Made by a program: the position numbers and the translations under genes. Below are positions 34,557 to 45,022 of a stretch of DNA of 64,000 nucleotides, one piece after another. Under the pieces are notes generated by a model. That model saw only the letters and a list, made by a program, of their open reading frames with translations, searched no databases and was not told where the DNA came from. This stretch comes from Penicillus capitatus (lineage: Eukaryota > Chlorophyta). How positions within the stretch are numbered: the stretch's first letter is position 1; each line of letters starts with the position of its first letter. Where the stretch lies: positions 124,001 to 188,000 of the forward strand of contig OZ287712.1 in assembly GCA_965649825.1 (NCBI GenBank), in the 5' to 3' direction.

Positions 34557-35105
34557 ATGGACTTCACCTTCTCCGGTTTCCTCAAATGGACGAGCGGCAC
34601 ACTGTTGGCCTGCATCTCCTTTGCCGGCTGGGTTATTGCATTCGTGAACACGACGATGATACACCACGACTGCGGTTCCAATGAGACATGCGACAATTTC
34701 TTCCGTCGTTACTGGTGGTCGCTGATGTTCCAAGCCGGTATCATGGCCTTCGTCTTTCTCATCTGGGTCAGCGGCAGCGTCTACAGACTCCGCACAGGCA
34801 TTGTCGGTTTTCTGACCCTCGTGACGGTCCAGCACATTGAACTCGTCGGAAGGCTCTTGACTGCTCTCGATGATGTGACGGTCGACCCTGCTTGGCCTAA
34901 GACAGAAGAGACCGGCTTTGACACACAATGGTTCGATAGAGAAGAAGTCAAAGGGAGTATTGCCGGTTATATGACCCTGGCCTTTGCCAACATGATGTAC
35001 ATGATTGTTTTGGGCATCGATGGGGAGAAGAAGGACGGACGCAGTACGACACCGGCCGAGTCCGAGAAAAAAGACACACCCCCTCAGAGCACGCCGCCTG
35101 TCTAG
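34557..35105 (+). CDS. Four-span membrane protein of unknown function
   Basis: An uninterrupted 182-residue frame with four hydrophobic segments (about residues 10-32, 52-74, 78-98 and 135-155). A Cys-containing loop (C-G-S-N-E-T-C) lies between spans 1 and 2, and the tail is Lys/Glu/Pro-rich. The tetraspan layout with paired loop cysteines is generic, and I do not recognise the family. GATGTGAC at 34872 lies inside the coding frame here and is not evidence of an intron. Confidence 0.65.
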   Translation: MDFTFSGFLKWTSGTLLACISFAGWVIAFVNTTMIHHDCGSNETCDNFFRRYWWSLMFQAGIMAFVFLIWVSGSVYRLRTGIVGFLTLVTVQHIELVGRLLTALDDVTVDPAWPKTEETGFDTQWFDREEVKGSIAGYMTLAFANMMYMIVLGIDGEKKDGRSTTPAESEKKDTPPQSTPPV

Positions 35106-35636
35106 ATCACACATTGCCATTGCATTTTTGGACGGAGACATGAGCTCCATATTTTATTTTTTTTGTCCCGTTGGTCGATGGCTGTTTTGTCTCGGGCAGG
35201 AAACGGCTGTTGACTTTGCTAGCCTTCATCATTTGCATGCACATCGTTCTTCATTGTACATCCATCCAGTTGTTGTTTGTTGGATATTGTTCTGCTCATT
35301 TGACGCTTTGACGGACAGAGAGACAGGCGACGATTATAAGTGCTTGCTGCTTACTGTGCACGCGGCTCGTACGATACATCGTGGCAACGTCGATCGTCCG
35401 TTAACATAGCACGCGGGATGTCGCCGGCGGCGCCGTTTCTTCGGATGATTCGGAGAGATACGCAGAAACGTGGCCGGCACCGATGCATGCATGGAAGAAA
35501 GAAACGTGCTCGCCACTGAATGGGCCGTCATGTCGGCCGATTTCCCCTTGTCCGCCACTGCGCCGTGGATTCCGACCACGCAAACGGCCTGTGTCTTATG
35601 GCCTGAGAACAGGCGTATACTGAAGGCGAGCCCTAT
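35106..35636. other. Intergenic
   Basis: No convincing gene on either strand. Includes a T-run near 35155. A minus-strand frame of 121 codons is likely by chance. Confidence 0.4.
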
Positions 35637-36926
35637 ATGAAGCGAGGCGTTTTTGACGACGCGGGACCGAGCGGAGCACTGTGGCCACGATTTGCGCACG
35701 ATATTTCCAGGTCTGGCGCGTCACGTCGAGCATTGGAGCAAATCCCAGCCGCATGGTACGTCGCAAACTTGTAACCGTGGTTCAGCTACTGGTCATTTAA
35801 GCTTGGCACCACGTTTTTGGACGCTTGTGCCACTGCCTCATTTCCGGCTAGGCCTGCGTGGCGAATCTTGGTTCTGCGGCGAGAAGAGGAGGAGAGTTGA
35901 CATTCGACTTCTGGCCTGCCAGATTGCGTCGTCGTGTGCGTTGGAGCAAGACTTGCATCTGTTGCGCTTCTCTGTGACGCATCTTCATCGAGTAGCGCAT
36001 CGGCTCCACAGACGGACGGAGGACAACGATGTCAGTAAAGAGAATACTGAAGCACTGGTAGGTTACATCTATGAGCAATATGGTGTCAAGAGAATGGACG
36101 CTATCTACGTCATAGGGAAACCCCTGCTCCATGTGTGGCAGCGGATGACGAGACGCCGGGGCGCGAATCTCTATCATTTAGAGACACGCCGACGCCCCTG
36201 GCACCATTCGTACGCGACCTCACGTCGCTCCCAGTCGACGAAAGCAGTCCACACGCAAGAACGACGCGGGCACCAGGTGTCATTTTGACTGCCTCGACGT
36301 GTTAGGCTATGGCGTCGTAGGATTCAAACGAGGCCTTGGAGGCAGGACAAGATCCACTGACGACGAGGCACTGTGTTCGGTTGTTGCCGATGTCCCTGCA
36401 CGAGTGCGTTGCTTACATGTGGTGTTCGAGATGGGATGGTGCTGTTCTGTGGCCAGACGACGGAAAGCCGATCTCGACCGGTAGCGTCTCAGGGTGCGGT
36501 ACGTGGAGATCAACCGCGCAATGTCGACGATTTTCAAGCTATGCTTTGTGCGGAGCTGTTAAGTTCCTTAGCGCAGAAACAGCAGCAGCAACAGCAGCAG
36601 CACAGAATTCGTAGTGACGCGCCCAATGCGATCCCATCCGCCCACTCGACTGGATTGCACGATACTGTCATGGTTCAGGAGATCTATCAGGATTCCGAAG
36701 TGATCGACTTCACGCATAGAATCAGCAGATTCGCTGCGAAGACGGGTAGGATCGACGACATGTGCGTGGGGATCCGTCTTTGACCTCTTCTAGGGATGAC
36801 ACCGTCTCTCGTATTGAGCTGTGTACTGAGCGAATCTCTGCGTTCTGACGGGCGACCTGCTACCATGGCGCATCCAGGTATCAATCATCCATCCATCCAT
36901 CCATCGTCACACGCTTTGTGCCGTAG
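35637..36926 (+). other. Candidate 5' exons of the CCT gene or of a separate gene
   Basis: Plus-strand pieces look coding: a start at 35637 (M-K-R-G-V-F-D-D-A-G-P-S-G), then E-N-T-E-A-L-V-G-Y-I-Y-E-Q-Y. Next, after a 57-60-nt intron ending near 36146, come A-D-D-E-T-P-G and L-A-P-F-V-R-D-L-T. A poly-Gln tract follows near 36580-36600. Joins between these are not certain. They could be the N-terminal part of the CCT protein that ends at 37346, or a second gene. An intron-like (ATCC)n stretch ending in GTAG lies at 36878-36926. Confidence 0.35.
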
Positions 36927-37346
36927 ATCGAGAGCGTGGCGAAAGAGGTCAATTGAGTCGTGTTTTATTCGATATCGTATGGCGTCAACACTTATCATCT
37001 TGTGATCCCAGCAGCAACGTGCCCAGCGTCGAAGATACGAGACGTTTGGGAGTGATGGCCGCTACGAATAGGAAACGAGAGGTAAATGATTCAGTGGGCC
37101 ACAAAGAGCGTATTCGACAAGAGAAAGTGCAACGCTGGAAAGAGAAGAAGAAGGTCCGTCGCCAAGCCGATCGTCCATGCCCTCCAGGCTGATGCGGTAC
37201 TCATGGTGTGGCAGAGTCGAAACTTCGCGGCCAAAATAAGATATCCTGCCCGACAGCACTTGGCAAACGCACGCAAGAGATACAAGGGCCAATTTGTCAG
37301 CAATAAAGTGACGGTGGAGGACACAACGGAGAGCTCTCAGGCATGA
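36927..37346 (+). CDS. CCT-domain protein, C-terminal part
   Basis: The last exons give E-R-I-R-Q-E-K-V-Q-R-W-K-E-K-K-K, then after a 61-nt intron (37154-37214) R-N-F-A-A-K-I-R-Y-P-A-R-Q and R-K-R-Y-K-G-Q-F-V-S. This is the CCT motif of CONSTANS, TOC1 and related plant and algal regulators, complete with the K-I-R-Y core and nuclear-localisation basics. CCT proteins work in light, clock and metabolic gene control. No B-box or receiver domain was found upstream, so the class cannot be named. The start lies upstream and is unresolved. Confidence 0.7.
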
Positions 37347-37542
37347 ATGATTATCTCTTGTCGCTGTGCCGGGCACAACTTTCCCCTCACAACTTCTCTC
37401 CTTTAGCCCTTGCTGAGCAAGAGACTTCTTTAGTTCATGCAATTCATTCTTCGCCTCTGTTTTCCACAACCAATTGCAATGTACGTGTCTTTCCTGCGTC
37501 AGCTCCTAGTCGTCAGTAATACTATACTTGTGTCTTTAATTT

Positions 37543-38605
37543 CTAACGCAGACTTCGAATGCTGATGCTGATCCTGTTAAGAGCCTTGCATTTCATGTCT
37601 GAGCAGTGTACGTATCCATGTCTGAGAGACTCTTGATAACATACGTTCTCTTTGTGTATGACGCATGGCACTCCATGATAGCAACGACGGGCTTGGTGAT
37701 GGAGAACGACCACGTCTCCACTTCGCAGAAGAACAGGCGTGGGTGCCTCGGCACGCGTCTCGCCGCCCAGGAGGAAAACGCCAGTCGAGCCGAGGCTAAG
37801 GCTGACGATCGGCTTGGTCATGTCTTCCTCGGCATCGTCCTTGTGTCCGCCGAGACTGTCCCCTTCGGCGTAGTAATTGATTAAGGCCGCATCTGGTTTC
37901 CAATCTGGCACAGAAACGCCTTCCAATCGACAGGTCGATGCGAGAAATCGCCGCCAGATATCGACGAGCGCATCCGGGAGCGATCGGTGATGAACATCGA
38001 TCTCGTAGCGCCGGGACGTCCAGTTGTAGTGCGGCCCGAGCGAACACCAACGCAGTTTCTTGAACAGCGAAGCGGCCGACGGCCCAGCCTCGGCAGACAT
38101 CGACCACCTCTCGTCCGTCGCATCGACGTGAGATTTCAGATAGCGACCCTCAATCGCCGAGTGCGCCAGGTTAAAGAGAGTGCCATAGTGCGCCACGAGA
38201 TTGGTCGAAGCTGGGGGTTGCGGAAAATCGAACCAGCAGGCATGGAAGAGCTCCAGCTGCTGTTTAGGCGTCAAGGCACTTCTCCATAGATAGCATCCTA
38301 GAGAGCATCTGTTTGTCTCACTCTTTTTAGTTCTCACACATCGCTTGCCTTCGATGGAGCGATGACTAAAGACGACTTCGCCCGTCGCTGTCGTTATCTC
38401 CTCAAACGCTCCGTCCGTTTTGGGATCATACGGATCGAAGACATCCTTCAAACAGCCTTCATTCCTCCGCGACGGTCTCTCGTCCTTCCTGTCACACATC
38501 CAACGCATTCGATGTCACATCCGTCACATCTTCTCACTGTTTGCCAGACGACGGCGAAACGCATCTCCTGTAGCGTCGCTCGTGTTCTTTGTAGACGTCT
38601 GCCAT
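37543..38605 (-). CDS. ALKBH1-like 2-oxoglutarate/Fe(II) dioxygenase
   Basis: AlkB-family demethylase of DNA or tRNA. Exon 1 (38538-38605) starts M-A-D-V-Y-K-E-H-E-R. Joined exons give L-R-W-C-S-L-G-P-H-Y-N-W, A-A-L-I-N-Y-Y, H-K-D (iron-binding HxD), F-L-L-G-G-E, a later His in C-Y-H-G-V-P, and N-R-I-S-I-S-I-R for the 2-oxoglutarate arginines. Order and spacing fit ALKBH1. Intron 1 (38489-38537, 49 nt) carries GATGTGAC twice and ends GATGTGTGACAG. Intron 2 (38298-38348, 51 nt) is GC-AG. The segment between the His and the final Arg block holds extra residues that might hide one more in-frame intron. Confidence 0.85.
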
Positions 38606-38689
38606 GAAGCCGTCTTCTGTCTACGGTACTTGCATACGGTTGTTCCGTCCCATTTCCAGACACCTATGCCTTGAAAAGACGGCACCCGA

Positions 38690-38938
38690 ATGCCGAGCGG
38701 CTTGGAAATGTCCTGGTTCGATCATAAAAACGCAGAAACGCTCAAACGTCACAAACGTCTCCAGATTTTCAGTTACGTCGCGACATTCACCTTGACGACG
38801 ATCCTCGTTTTGAGAACCGACTGGTCTGTTCACAGCAAAGGCCACAAGCACATCTTCTCCGACTTGAAACCAACATTGAAGTCCTATCTCAACACGCACT
38901 TCAATAACGACCGTGCTGCCGAGAAGAAACACGACTAA
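38690..38938 (+). CDS. Small single-span membrane protein
   Basis: 82 codons without an intron; a second Met (M-S-W-F) at 38708 may be the true start. Basic head (K-N-A-E-T-L-K-R-H-K-R), one hydrophobic span (F-S-Y-V-A-T-F-T-L-T-T-I-L-V-L), then a polar tail. Such proteins are common as small subunits of organelle membranes. I do not recognise it. It is divergent from ALKBH1 and 15 bp before the next gene. Confidence 0.55.
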   Translation: MPSGLEMSWFDHKNAETLKRHKRLQIFSYVATFTLTTILVLRTDWSVHSKGHKHIFSDLKPTLKSYLNTHFNNDRAAEKKHD

Positions 38939-38953
38939 GCATCGTTCTGCATT

Positions 38954-40439
38954 ATGGAACGACGTGCCGAAGAGCTCCTGCACAATTTCTGTATTTCACT
39001 CGACCAGCAGCATGTCGATGCGCCCGTTGTATCATACTTGGCCAGGTGAACTGCAGTAGCTTCATCTCGAGAGACGTCGAAACGCCATCTTTGTTGGCAG
39101 CTTCTTGGTCGAAGTGCTCCGTGGAGAGGCAGATGTCGAGACGTTGGCGGAAGTCATGAATGCGTACTTTGAGAAAACGGTCACCCGTGATGACTTGCAA
39201 CATCTGATGGCTCTTCTCAATTCTGAGAGGGTTCCGTCTCTGGCGCCGGACAGTGCGATGCAGAAACGCATCAACGGGATTTCGCTGAATGCTCATGCTC
39301 CTGCCTTTACCCCGGGGTCCGTGACAAAGGGACCGCCGCCGCCAGAGCATGACGGTATCGTTTCGAAAGATATGATGGAGTTTTTGGAGAGTCATGCTCA
39401 GGAGCCAGATGTCGATCCTCTGGAGCTTCTTAGCAGCTTCTGTCCGACAATGGACCCGCAAGAACTGGAAGAGATATACAAAGATCACCGCGAGAATTTT
39501 GTCTGGACCCTGAACGTGCTGTTGGCGATGCAAGATGGCGGCGAGGCCGATTTGGACGATAAAGATAAAGAAACGCATCCGGCGCCAACCGCAGCACCGT
39601 TGGCGTTGGATTGGAGCGAAGAGGCTTTTCCTGAGCTGCCTGGTCAGAAGTCCGTGACGCACAGCGCAGCGCCCAATGGCAAGACGTCTTTCTTGGACAT
39701 TGCTAAAAAGACAAGGCCACCTGCAGAGAAACTGCTGCCCCGTTCTCCACCGGAAGCCTCACATGGAAGCGTCCGTCAGAGAAAAGAAAACGAAGACGAG
39801 CCAGGCGCCATTCCTTGGGTCGTCACGGGCGATGCCGTCTCCAAACAGTATGCAGATCTAAGAGCCGCCGCCAGTCGATACGCCAAACTCAGAAACGCGT
39901 GTTTCTGCGAGGTAGCGTCATGCCACCCGCCCGCCATTGCTTCCATCGGGATCTGTCGAGTGTACAGGCGACGAAGGCGTACATGTCTGGAAACAAGGCA
40001 TTGGCGCGAGAGCTTGGTATGAAAGGGCGTATGTATTGCGAGCAGATGAAGGAATGTCATCACGAAGCGTCGGAGGCGATCTTCGAGAGCCGGAATCTGG
40101 AGTTGCGTAACAAGATGGCAGGCAACTCGCCAGAAGTGTTGGATCTTCATGGACTCCACGTCGCCGAGGCGAAACGTATCCTGATGCGCGAACTCGAACT
40201 GAGAGAAGCAAAAAAGAGAAGAGGGCGGAAGAAAACGATTCATCTGCTTGTCGGGACAGGACATCACACAAAGGTGTGACCTCTCTTCTGACGATCCGTT
40301 GTGTCCGTAGAGAAATCGTGTTGACGCACAGGGGGCGCGTACACCGTCTCGTCTCCCATCTGCTGTTCAGGAATTTCTGATCGCTGAGGGATACACGTGC
40401 CGCAAGGGACGTCCCGGTGTTATCGAGGTCGAGATCTGA
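38954..40439 (+). CDS. CID7-like protein: PAM2, CUE, DUF1771 and Smr domains
   Basis: Four exons (38954-39045, 39101-39911, 39968-40273, 40311-40439) give 445 residues. A PAM2 motif for poly(A)-binding protein is seen at about residue 103 (S-L-N-A-H-A-P-A-F-T-P). A CUE-like block follows (F-C-P-T-M-D-P-Q-E-L-E-E-I-Y). DUF1771 has A-Y-M-S-G-N-K-A-L-A-R-E-L and K-G. The Smr endonuclease-like domain has L-D-L-H-G-L-H-V and L-L-V-G-T-G-H-H-T. The same order occurs in plant CID5/6/7 and resembles N4BP2. A role in mRNA decay or quality control is inferred. Intron 3 is only 37 nt. Confidence 0.85.
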
Positions 40440-40684
40440 TACATACCAAGATGGACGGACGGTCGAGAGGCGAGGACGCATTGGGATCTCCTCTCATCCT
40501 GGCTGGCTATATCTTGTAATCGTAGAGTCGATCCGTCCAAGAAATGAATGAGATATACGAGGCGTTCGTATCGCAATGAACCCTGTACTACTGTAATTCC
40601 GATTCGAAGCGCCGTTTACCCGTCTCAGTGCTTTCCTGACGTCTCCGATGACGACGGCTGCCGTTTTCAAGTGTCCTTCGCTGA

Positions 40685-42228
40685 ATGGCGCTAAGAAGAC
40701 GTCGAGTGGTGCTGTACAGGGAAAGGGGCTGGATACTGGTCGCATGCCTTCTTGTGCTAGGCACTGTCCACGGAAAACGTCGCCTGCTAGAGGAGACCAT
40801 TGCGGTTGCCGTCGGTCGTTTTTCGTTGGATGACGAAGCCGACGAAGAAACGACGACCACTTCCCTCGGCCGTGTGCTTACGGCGTTTAAAGCTTTGGGC
40901 GATCTGAAGGACAAGAGCGCACTATCGGAGCACGAAGAGTGGCACGCGTCTTTGCTGGACAACGCAAAGTTCGATCCGCCGGGGATCCGTAACTTCAGCG
41001 CTTCAGCTTTCAATAATGCGTCGCTGTCCGAGATCGACGGTGTCGTCGACGCCGCCGCTTCAGCAGCGAAGAGTAAGGAGGATCTTATCGCGACCGTCCA
41101 CGACGTGGCGACGGGCGATCTGACCTTCGAAGAAGCTGCATCACAGCAAGTACATGTCTTCTCACGTCACATCACATGTCACACTTCCTGCTGCATGACG
41201 GTTAGCTGGGGACGCTGACGAAGTACTTAAATGCCTTTATTGAACGGGAGACGCGTTTACTGGATGCATACAGTCAGGGACATCCAGACGATCAGCTTTC
41301 TTATCTCTTGAAAACGTCCCAGACAAACGGCTACGTTAATAAGGTCCTCGAACCCTTTGGCGTCCTCGATTCGACATCTCTCAACAAGTTGACGGCCTCG
41401 CTGCAGAAGCGGTTCTGTTCTCCGATGGCTTTTCTGCCAAGACGGTCGGTCGGGAAGCGGACGGTGATTAATGGACCTGCCTTTGAGATCACCTTTTCAA
41501 CGGGAGTCTGCAACACGCGTCTCGGTTTTGACCAAGATCATCTGCCGAATGCTACTACGCCGAAGCACGCCATCCAGTGCGAGGGCCGAGAGATCTCGCA
41601 CACCAAGATCCCTATTTCGATCCACCAACAGGATGCTCTGCCCGAAGCTTTCACGTCGAGTCAGTGTCGAATCGAACGCACTTTCGGAACGCCATATGAG
41701 AAAGTGATCCATCCCGACCAACACCATCATGCGCCTGAATGGACGACGACCTGTTCGATAGGTGTTGCACGGAGGCGGTCCGTTGGTGCGTTTCGCCTCA
41801 TTGGACGCATTCATCGACGCGATCGTTACGAAGAAGGACGATATCTTCGGCGGCCTCGATGATCTGATCGTTCGCAACATCACTGCCTCGACGTGGGACG
41901 ATCTGAAAATCGACACTCTGGAAGATATCGCAGATTTCTGGGAAGCTTTCGGTGATCCCGCAGTCCATCGAATCCCCTTCAGCTTCTATCGGTATTACGT
42001 GCAGGTCCGGGGCGTCTGTTGAGAGAGAAGAAATCGTTCGGGAGCAAGCTCCTCAAAGATCTCTCCCTCCCTTCGTTGCTCGATGTGGCGCAGACGTCAC
42101 CTTTCGGATTGGGATTAAAGGACGAGAAAATCTCGCCCTTATCGAACGTGAATATACACGACGAGGATTTCTCGTTGTCCAAAGCACATATCTTGTCTAA
42201 GATCAAAGATGGGGTCTCCAAAAACTGA
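40685..42228 (+). CDS. Secreted or lumenal protein of unknown function
   Basis: Four exons (40685-41149, 41206-41703, 41762-41951, 42005-42228) total exactly 459 codons. The N-terminus has a basic head and a hydrophobic core (W-I-L-V-A-C-L-L-V-L-G-T-V-H-G), a likely signal peptide or anchor. The body is alpha-helical by composition, with N-x-S/T sites (N-F-S, N-A-S, N-I-T). Introns of 56, 58 and 53 nt each restore frame. The first holds CACGTCACATCACATGTCAC. I recognise no domain. The second exon is Arg- and His-rich and less protein-like, so it may hide another intron. Confidence 0.6.
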
Positions 42229-42268
42229 CGGTTGTTCGAGATCCGTTTGATCCGCCACGAGGTCTTCT

Positions 42269-42436
42269 TTAAGAGGAGTGTTTTTGCTTCTCGGCTTGGT
42301 CCAGCGACGCCTCGCGCATGGTGTGCACTTGTTGTTCTCTCTCGCGGACGGACTTGAAGAAAAACGGCACGGCTGCGATACCGAGCCCCAGCAGAACGCC
42401 AAGAACGACGCGATCCTGTCGGACGGGAAACTTCAT
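42269..42436 (-). CDS. Very small single-span membrane protein (55 aa)
   Basis: M-K-F-P-V-R-Q-D-R, then a hydrophobic span (V-V-L-G-V-L-L-G-L-G-I-A-A-V-P), then a charged tail ending K-H-S-S. The pattern of a short basic head, one span and a polar tail argues for a real protein, but no family is recognised. It starts 62 bp after the SDR stop on the same strand, with TGATGTGACG (complement) in between, so a spliced extension of the SDR transcript is a less likely alternative. Confidence 0.5.
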   Translation of the reverse strand: MKFPVRQDRVVLGVLLGLGIAAVPFFFKSVREREQQVHTMREASLDQAEKQKHSS

Positions 42437-42498
42437 CGCTCCGTCAATCGATCGACCGAGATACGCAAATCCGGGGTCGCGAAAATGATGTGACGTTT

Positions 42499-43260
42499 CT
42501 ATAGACGGCTCTGCATGCCGCCGGCAACAACGATGGTCTCTCCCGTTATATAAGCAGCGTCCTTAGATGCCAGAAATGCCACGACGTTGGCGATCTCTTC
42601 CGTCGTGCCAAAACGACGAAGAGGGGTCACTTTGAAAATGGCCCCACGAAGGGATGGCTTTTCCGTCAAAGCCTTGGAAAGATGCGTCGGCACCACGCCA
42701 GGAGCAACGCCATTCACCCGAATCCCACGTCGACCAAATTCGTTGGCGAAGGCCTTGACCACACCAAGCAGCGCCGTCTTGCTCACGGCGTACATGCTCG
42801 GCGCCATCTCTGCGCGAAATGCGGCGATGGAGATATTGAGCACGACACTGGCGTCTTTGGAGAGATGCGGCAGTGCTTTCTGAATCAACACGATAGCTGA
42901 TTTGACATTTGTCTTCCAGATGGTGTCGAGTGCAGACTCCGGTGTCTGCGAGAGCGTCGTCATGACGGGACTGACGGCGGCATTGGAGACGAGAATGTCG
43001 ATGGGGCCGCCTCCAAAGGCGACGGCCTCGTGGACGAGATGCTGCAGGGCTATGGGATCGCCCACGTGACAAACGACGCCTTTGACGGCCAGCCCCTGTT
43101 CTGTCAATTGTCGCTCGGCGCGCTCGACGTTCTCCGCTCGGCGAGAGGAGACGACGACTTTGGCGCCTTCCTTTGCCAGTTTCTCTGCGATGGCGTAGCC
43201 GATGCCATCGGTGGATGCGGTGACGACGGCCAGGCGTCCTTCGAAACGACGAAGCTCCAT
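42499..43260 (-). CDS. DHRS4-like short-chain dehydrogenase/reductase, peroxisomal
   Basis: NADP-dependent carbonyl reductase; DHRS4 relatives act on retinal and other carbonyls in peroxisomes. Uninterrupted 253 residues. Cofactor motif T-A-S-T-D-G-I-G-Y-A, then V-S-S-R-R, N-A-A-V, a catalytic Tyr-Lys in Y-A-V-S-K, and Y-I-T-G-E-T-I-V-V. The protein ends G-G-M-Q-S-R-L, and SRL is a type 1 peroxisomal import signal also found at the end of mammalian DHRS4. PEX5 in this window would be its import receptor. Start codon 44 bp from the start of the divergent J-protein gene. Confidence 0.9.
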   Translation of the reverse strand: MELRRFEGRLAVVTASTDGIGYAIAEKLAKEGAKVVVSSRRAENVERAERQLTEQGLAVKGVVCHVGDPIALQHLVHEAVAFGGGPIDILVSNAAVSPVMTTLSQTPESALDTIWKTNVKSAIVLIQKALPHLSKDASVVLNISIAAFRAEMAPSMYAVSKTALLGVVKAFANEFGRRGIRVNGVAPGVVPTHLSKALTEKPSLRGAIFKVTPLRRFGTTEEIANVVAFLASKDAAYITGETIVVAGGMQSRL

Positions 43261-43304
43261 CCTAAAAACAAGGCGGTGCGCGCACCGTTCGCTCTGTATC
43301 TAAG

Positions 43305-44856
43305 ATGCCGATCGCCACGTGCACAAACCGATGGCTCGAAACACGGCGATCCTGGACTCCGACCCGTCATCAAGCGAAGTTCCGTGGAGAACATCGTCCA
43401 TGGTCGCCTCGAAGGGCGCAGCGGCGTCAGGCGTTTCGGATCCGCAGCCACGGCTTCGAACCCAGGCTGGAAACGGACGCCGATTTCGCTGAAGCAATGA
43501 ACGAGGTGGGTGTCGCACCCAGAGATGTCTACCCGACTGAACAAGGCCTCTGTGATATCAGGCTTGTGAGAAGACCCGTGCAGCCATTGCCAGTGCGGAT
43601 GCCAAGGAGATCGCATCGCTGCATGCGGATTTTACCTCGACGTGGATGCTGCTTATGGACGAAAAGGACGTAGATTCTGCAAACTTTATCGCTGTTCTGC
43701 AAGTGGAGTGCATACAGTGGCTGCGGATGTCGTTTCGAAAGTTACGTTGCTGTCCAGGGCCTTCTGCAGCACACCATTCTCGAAAGCGCCTCTGACTTGA
43801 CTGGACCATATCTACGTGCCTATCAGCATATCTATAATACCCTGCAGGTGCAGGATGACACAAGAGACGTGGCATCGCCTGCGGTGCTGTCTTTAGGGAA
43901 TGAACTGGACGTTGGTGCCGGAACGTCCACCTCGGCATTCCCCTGCTGACCAGGCGGCGCATCGCTCGAAGGAATCTGGGCGCGCAACATCTGTGGACTA
44001 CTATGAGATTCTGGGTGTGGCTTCCGACGCAGGAAAAGATGAGATTCGCACCGCCTATCGGCAATTGGCCCTCAAGTGGCATCCGGACGTCAATCGACAG
44101 AAAGATGCTGCCGCCGTTTTTCTCGACATCCGCAAAGCTTATGGTAATACATCACTGGTGCCGTCGATGAACGATGTGACGGGCTGGTTGTCTGTTTGGA
44201 TAGATGTGCTGTCCAATCCAACTTCCCGCAAACTCTACGATACCTACGGCGTTGAAGGGATGGAAAACAAATCCGGTGCACATGCAGGAGATGGAAACGC
44301 CGATCGATTCTGGGACGAATTTAAGCCCTTCGAAAAACAGAGTCGAAAGACCAAAGCCAGAAACGCTGGCATGTCAGGCCGGTCTTTCGCCATCGATGCC
44401 CAAACGTCGCTGTCTTTTGCAGGGAACGGTCGTCAGATGCGGAAGAGACGTCGGAGCCACAGACAGGAGACATCGTGGAGTATCCCCTGAGCGATCTCGT
44501 CAAATCGGAGCTGCAGGACGGAAGAGAGAAGGGGGTCGGTTTGCTGGTGGGTCGAAACAAAGACAGAGGAGACGCAGCAAAGCTCCCCGCCGATCTCCTC
44601 GGCATGTGCGAAATTGAACCTCTGCGACAAGAAGAGACCGATTCCAACAAGTGCGACTGTCCTACCGCTCACTGCTGATGATGTGACGTCTAGGTGGATA
44701 CCTGATGAGATCGGCTGCTCGGCCTTCTGTGAACTGTCGTTGTTGAAGACGATCCCTGTCACATCATACGACAATCGATTTGACATCTGGGTGATCGACG
44801 CTGAGTTGTCTGACGGATGCGGTGGGCCCGAAATCGTGGAGGAGATTATGTTATGA
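43305..44856 (+). CDS. Plastid-type J-domain protein
   Basis: Seven exons (about 43305-43505, 43562-43702, 43758-43910, 43954-44143, 44204-44372, 44423-44650, 44694-44856) give 414 residues. The J domain is at about residues 175-240: Y-Y-E-I-L-G-V, L-K-W-H-P-D-V-N with the HPD triad, and V-L-S-N-P-T-S-R-K-L-Y-D. It is followed by W-D-E-F-K-P-F and a C-terminal domain (D-I-V-E-Y-P-L-S-D-L, G-V-G-L-L-V-G-R-N, M-C-E-I-E-P-L) known from plant plastid J proteins. The N-terminal 165 residues are helical and start with a basic leader. Two introns (44144-44203, 44651-44693) carry GATGTGACG. The start is less sure than the rest. Confidence 0.8.
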
Positions 44857-44927
44857 TGAGGAATGCAAATCACCTTTGCTCCACACAGTAGAATCACATA
44901 CAATGCTAGCCGTCTTAAAAAATGCAT

Positions 44928-44981
44928 GATGGATGGATGGATGGTATGCGTACATGCCTGCACGCACGCACGCACGCATGA
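44928..44981 (+). repeat. Short tandem repeats (GGAT)n and (GCAC)n
   Basis: GATGGATGGATGGATGG at about 44929-44945 and GCACGCACGCACGCACGC at about 44961-44978, in the spacer between the convergent J-protein and mu-homology genes. Similar ATCC/GGAT runs recur inside introns near 21910, 23917, 26403 and 36888. Confidence 0.75.
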
Positions 44982-45022
44982 TCGGAATCAAAACAGGTGC
45001 TTCCTGGAGAACAGGGAGATGA

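Noticed and set aside
36336-36614. TIFY domain upstream of the CCT motif
   Set aside because: I looked for TIFY, B-box and receiver motifs because they accompany CCT domains, but no frame here has their key residues.
38952-39662. Open frame of 236 codons on the minus strand
   Set aside because: It is opposite the CID7-like gene, whose PAM2, CUE, DUF1771 and Smr domains are clear.
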